Positions 6,470 through 7,286 of a stretch of 7,286 nucleotides of DNA are shown piece after piece (the first letter of the stretch is position 1; each line of letters opens with the position of its first letter). A program made the translations under genes and the position numbers. This DNA comes from Candidatus Aminicenantota bacterium (GTDB taxonomy: Bacteria; Acidobacteriota; Aminicenantia; UBA2199). Under the pieces are notes generated by a model that worked only from the letters and a program-made list of their open reading frames with translations, searched no databases and was not told the DNA's origin. The DNA is taken from NCBI GenBank assembly GCA_023137075.1, contig JAGLQA010000441.1, positions 1 to 7,286 of the forward strand, in the 5' to 3' direction.

Positions 6470-6598
6470 TTCCTACTGGAAAAAGCGAGTGAAAGGTTCG
6501 CCGGGAGACAAATAATCTGTATTTTTTTAACTTTTTCTTTGTAAATAGTCAAAAAATATGGTAAGCTGAAATTTAGCGTAATTAAAGGAGAGTAAAAA

Positions 6599-6808
6599 AT
6601 GGGAAAATCAAAAGTAACAGGCTCAGGGGCTGCACGAAGCGCGTCGAAAGTATTAAAGAGTAAAAGCACCGGCCCAAAATCTAAGATAGCTGCGGGTAGT
6701 GCTTTATCTCAAACAAAAGCGCCAAAAAAAATCACGTCTAAAATATCAGCCAGTGCCGCGTCTTCGGGATTGAATGGAAGGTCTCTTCTCAGTATAATTT
6801 CTCCTTAA
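6599..6808 (+). CDS. Small basic Ser/Ala/Lys-rich protein of unknown function
   Basis: A 69-residue protein with 11 Lys, 2 Arg, 17 Ser, and no Asp, Glu, Cys, Trp, Tyr, Phe or His, so it is strongly basic and low in complexity. AAGGAG (6585-6590), eight bases before the ATG, is an excellent ribosome binding site, which argues that this is a real gene rather than noise. The pattern A-x-S-A-S-K-V-L (residues 12-19), a T-G-P-K-S-K turn, then A-A-G-S-A-L-S-Q resembles small uncharacterised proteins I have seen in other bacterial genomes, but I know of no established function. A shorter second A/S segment follows near residues 50-57, suggesting a decayed internal repeat. It is probably disordered, or helical only when bound to nucleic acid or a partner. 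No signal peptide or membrane segment is present. Confidence 0.6.
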   Translation: MGKSKVTGSGAARSASKVLKSKSTGPKSKIAAGSALSQTKAPKKITSKISASAASSGLNGRSLLSIISP

Positions 6809-7008
6809 AGTTAGTCTTATTGAATTTCACCTAGTTAATTCCGGAAAGTCAAGTGTTTTCTATTGTATATCAACATTTTTTATCCCAATGTCAGGAGTTC
6901 TGAATTTGTGGAAAATTGGATTCCGACTACAGCCTGCAAAAAACAATAAAAATCAAGATGAATATATTATAAAAAACTTCCAAAATTAGAATTGTTGATT
7001 ATTTAGGT

Positions 7009-7036
7009 TTGGTATATATATAAAAAGTGGTATAAT
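7009..7036 (+). promoter_or_regulatory. Predicted sigma-70 promoter of the beta-helix protein gene
   Basis: TTGGTA (7009-7014, four of six), a 16-base spacer and a perfect TATAAT (7031-7036). Transcription would start near 7043, leaving a leader of about 29 bases that contains the ribosome binding site. The gene should therefore be transcribed independently of those before it. Confidence 0.6.
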
Positions 7037-7058
7037 AAATCGATGTGTATTTTAAAAC

Positions 7059-7066
7059 AAAGGAGG
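7059..7066 (+). promoter_or_regulatory. Ribosome binding site selecting a GTG start
   Basis: AAAGGAGG, five bases before GTG at 7072. It decides in favour of the GTG over the in-frame ATG at 7093, which would remove the basic start of the signal peptide. Confidence 0.75.
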
Positions 7067-7071
7067 TTATA

Positions 7072-7286
7072 GTGAGAAAAAAATCCATACTAATGATATT
7101 TCCGATAATTTGTCTAATCTTTTTTATGGCAGCGCCGGCCCATGCTGCCACCATTACGGTTACCAATACCAATGACAGCGGCGCCGGTTCGCTCAGGCAG
7201 GCGATTATCGACGCGGCAGCGGGGGATACCATCGATTTTAGTGTCACCGGCACCATTACATTGACAGGCAGTGAACTCACCATCGG
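7072..7286 (+). CDS. Secreted right-handed beta-helix repeat protein, N-terminal part (cut by window end)
   Basis: Seventy-one codons from a GTG start are visible and the frame is open at the window edge. Residues 1 to about 26 are a Sec signal peptide: basic RKK, a hydrophobic core, and an AHA-A cleavage site. The mature protein opens with ITVTNTNDSGAGSLRQAI, then a D-T-I-D-F segment and G-T-I-T-L-T. This opening is typical of large extracellular parallel beta-helix proteins with CSLREA-like or choice-of-anchor Q domains, in which the S-L-R-x-A-I motif caps the helix. Such proteins are usually surface-exposed or secreted and repeat-rich; the anchor domain and the total size lie outside the window. 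The codons are GC-richer than the upstream spacer. The strong ribosome binding site and consensus promoter make the start secure, while the function (adhesion, polysaccharide binding or degradation) is open. Confidence 0.8.
   Translation, partial: MRKKSILMIFPIICLIFFMAAPAHAATITVTNTNDSGAGSLRQAIIDAAAGDTIDFSVTGTITLTGSELTI

Larger units (their letters stand above)
6809..7071. other. AT-rich intergenic region
   Basis: No gene is supported here on either strand. A second TTCCGGAA palindrome (6839-6846, within ATTCCGGAAA, also found at 6073-6082) and a five-pair ACATT/AATGT inverted repeat near 6872-6890 are the only local structures I see, and neither is a convincing terminator. The right end carries the promoter and ribosome binding site of the next gene. 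Confidence 0.5.

Noticed and set aside
6073..6847. Paired ATTCCGGAAA sites at 6073-6082 and 6838-6847 as mobile-element ends or operators
   Set aside because: The motif is short and self-palindromic. There is no target duplication or transposase between the copies, and two occurrences may be chance.
6999..7283. Minus-strand frame of 94 codons opposite the beta-helix gene
   Set aside because: The plus strand has a consensus promoter, AAAGGAGG, a signal peptide and a recognised beta-helix opening over the same bases.
1..7286. CRISPR arrays, tRNA or rRNA genes, insertion sequences
   Set aside because: I saw no regularly spaced repeats, no tRNA- or rRNA-like segment and no transposase.

Overview
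The window looks like part of a bacterial chromosome, most likely an anaerobe or microaerobe. Sulfate-reducer-like Desulfobacterota are my best guess, but this is inference from gene content (a metallopterin enzyme fused to a cysteine desulfurase, an outer-membrane-type lipoprotein, a TIGR02574-type antitoxin, a secreted beta-helix protein). No taxonomic marker gene is present.

Layout. (1) 22-1362, minus strand: a GC-rich gene for a lipoprotein of the LCAT/PDAT-like alpha/beta-hydrolase family with an intact Ser-Asp-His set. (2) 1363-1547: a short divergent promoter region. (3) 1548-5981, plus strand: a tight two-gene operon. The first gene encodes a bis-MGD molybdo/tungsto-enzyme fused to a complete NifS/IscS-type cysteine desulfurase. 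The second, 12 bases downstream, encodes an EgtD-type histidine N-alpha-trimethyltransferase. (4) 5982-6241: an intergenic region with A-tracts, a promoter and a row of hairpins. (5) 6242-6469: a RelB/ParD-like small antitoxin with no toxin beside it. (6) 6599-6808: a 69-residue Ser/Ala/Lys-rich protein with no acidic residue. (7) 7072-7286: the start of a secreted right-handed beta-helix protein, running off the window.

The main point is the operon. EgtD makes hercynine (N-alpha-trimethylhistidine) from histidine and SAM. The fusion protein fits the metallopterin-dependent ergothioneine synthase (MES) that I recall being described from Caldithrix abyssi: its desulfurase half takes sulfur from cysteine and its metallopterin half places it on the imidazole C2 of hercynine. 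Together the two genes would be a complete, oxygen-independent ergothioneine pathway, with no EgtB/EgtC/EgtE or EanB needed. The lipoprotein gene is divergent and compositionally different, and is probably unrelated. The genes after 5982 look like accessory content.

Promoter, hairpin and terminator calls were made by eye and have lower confidence than the coding calls.
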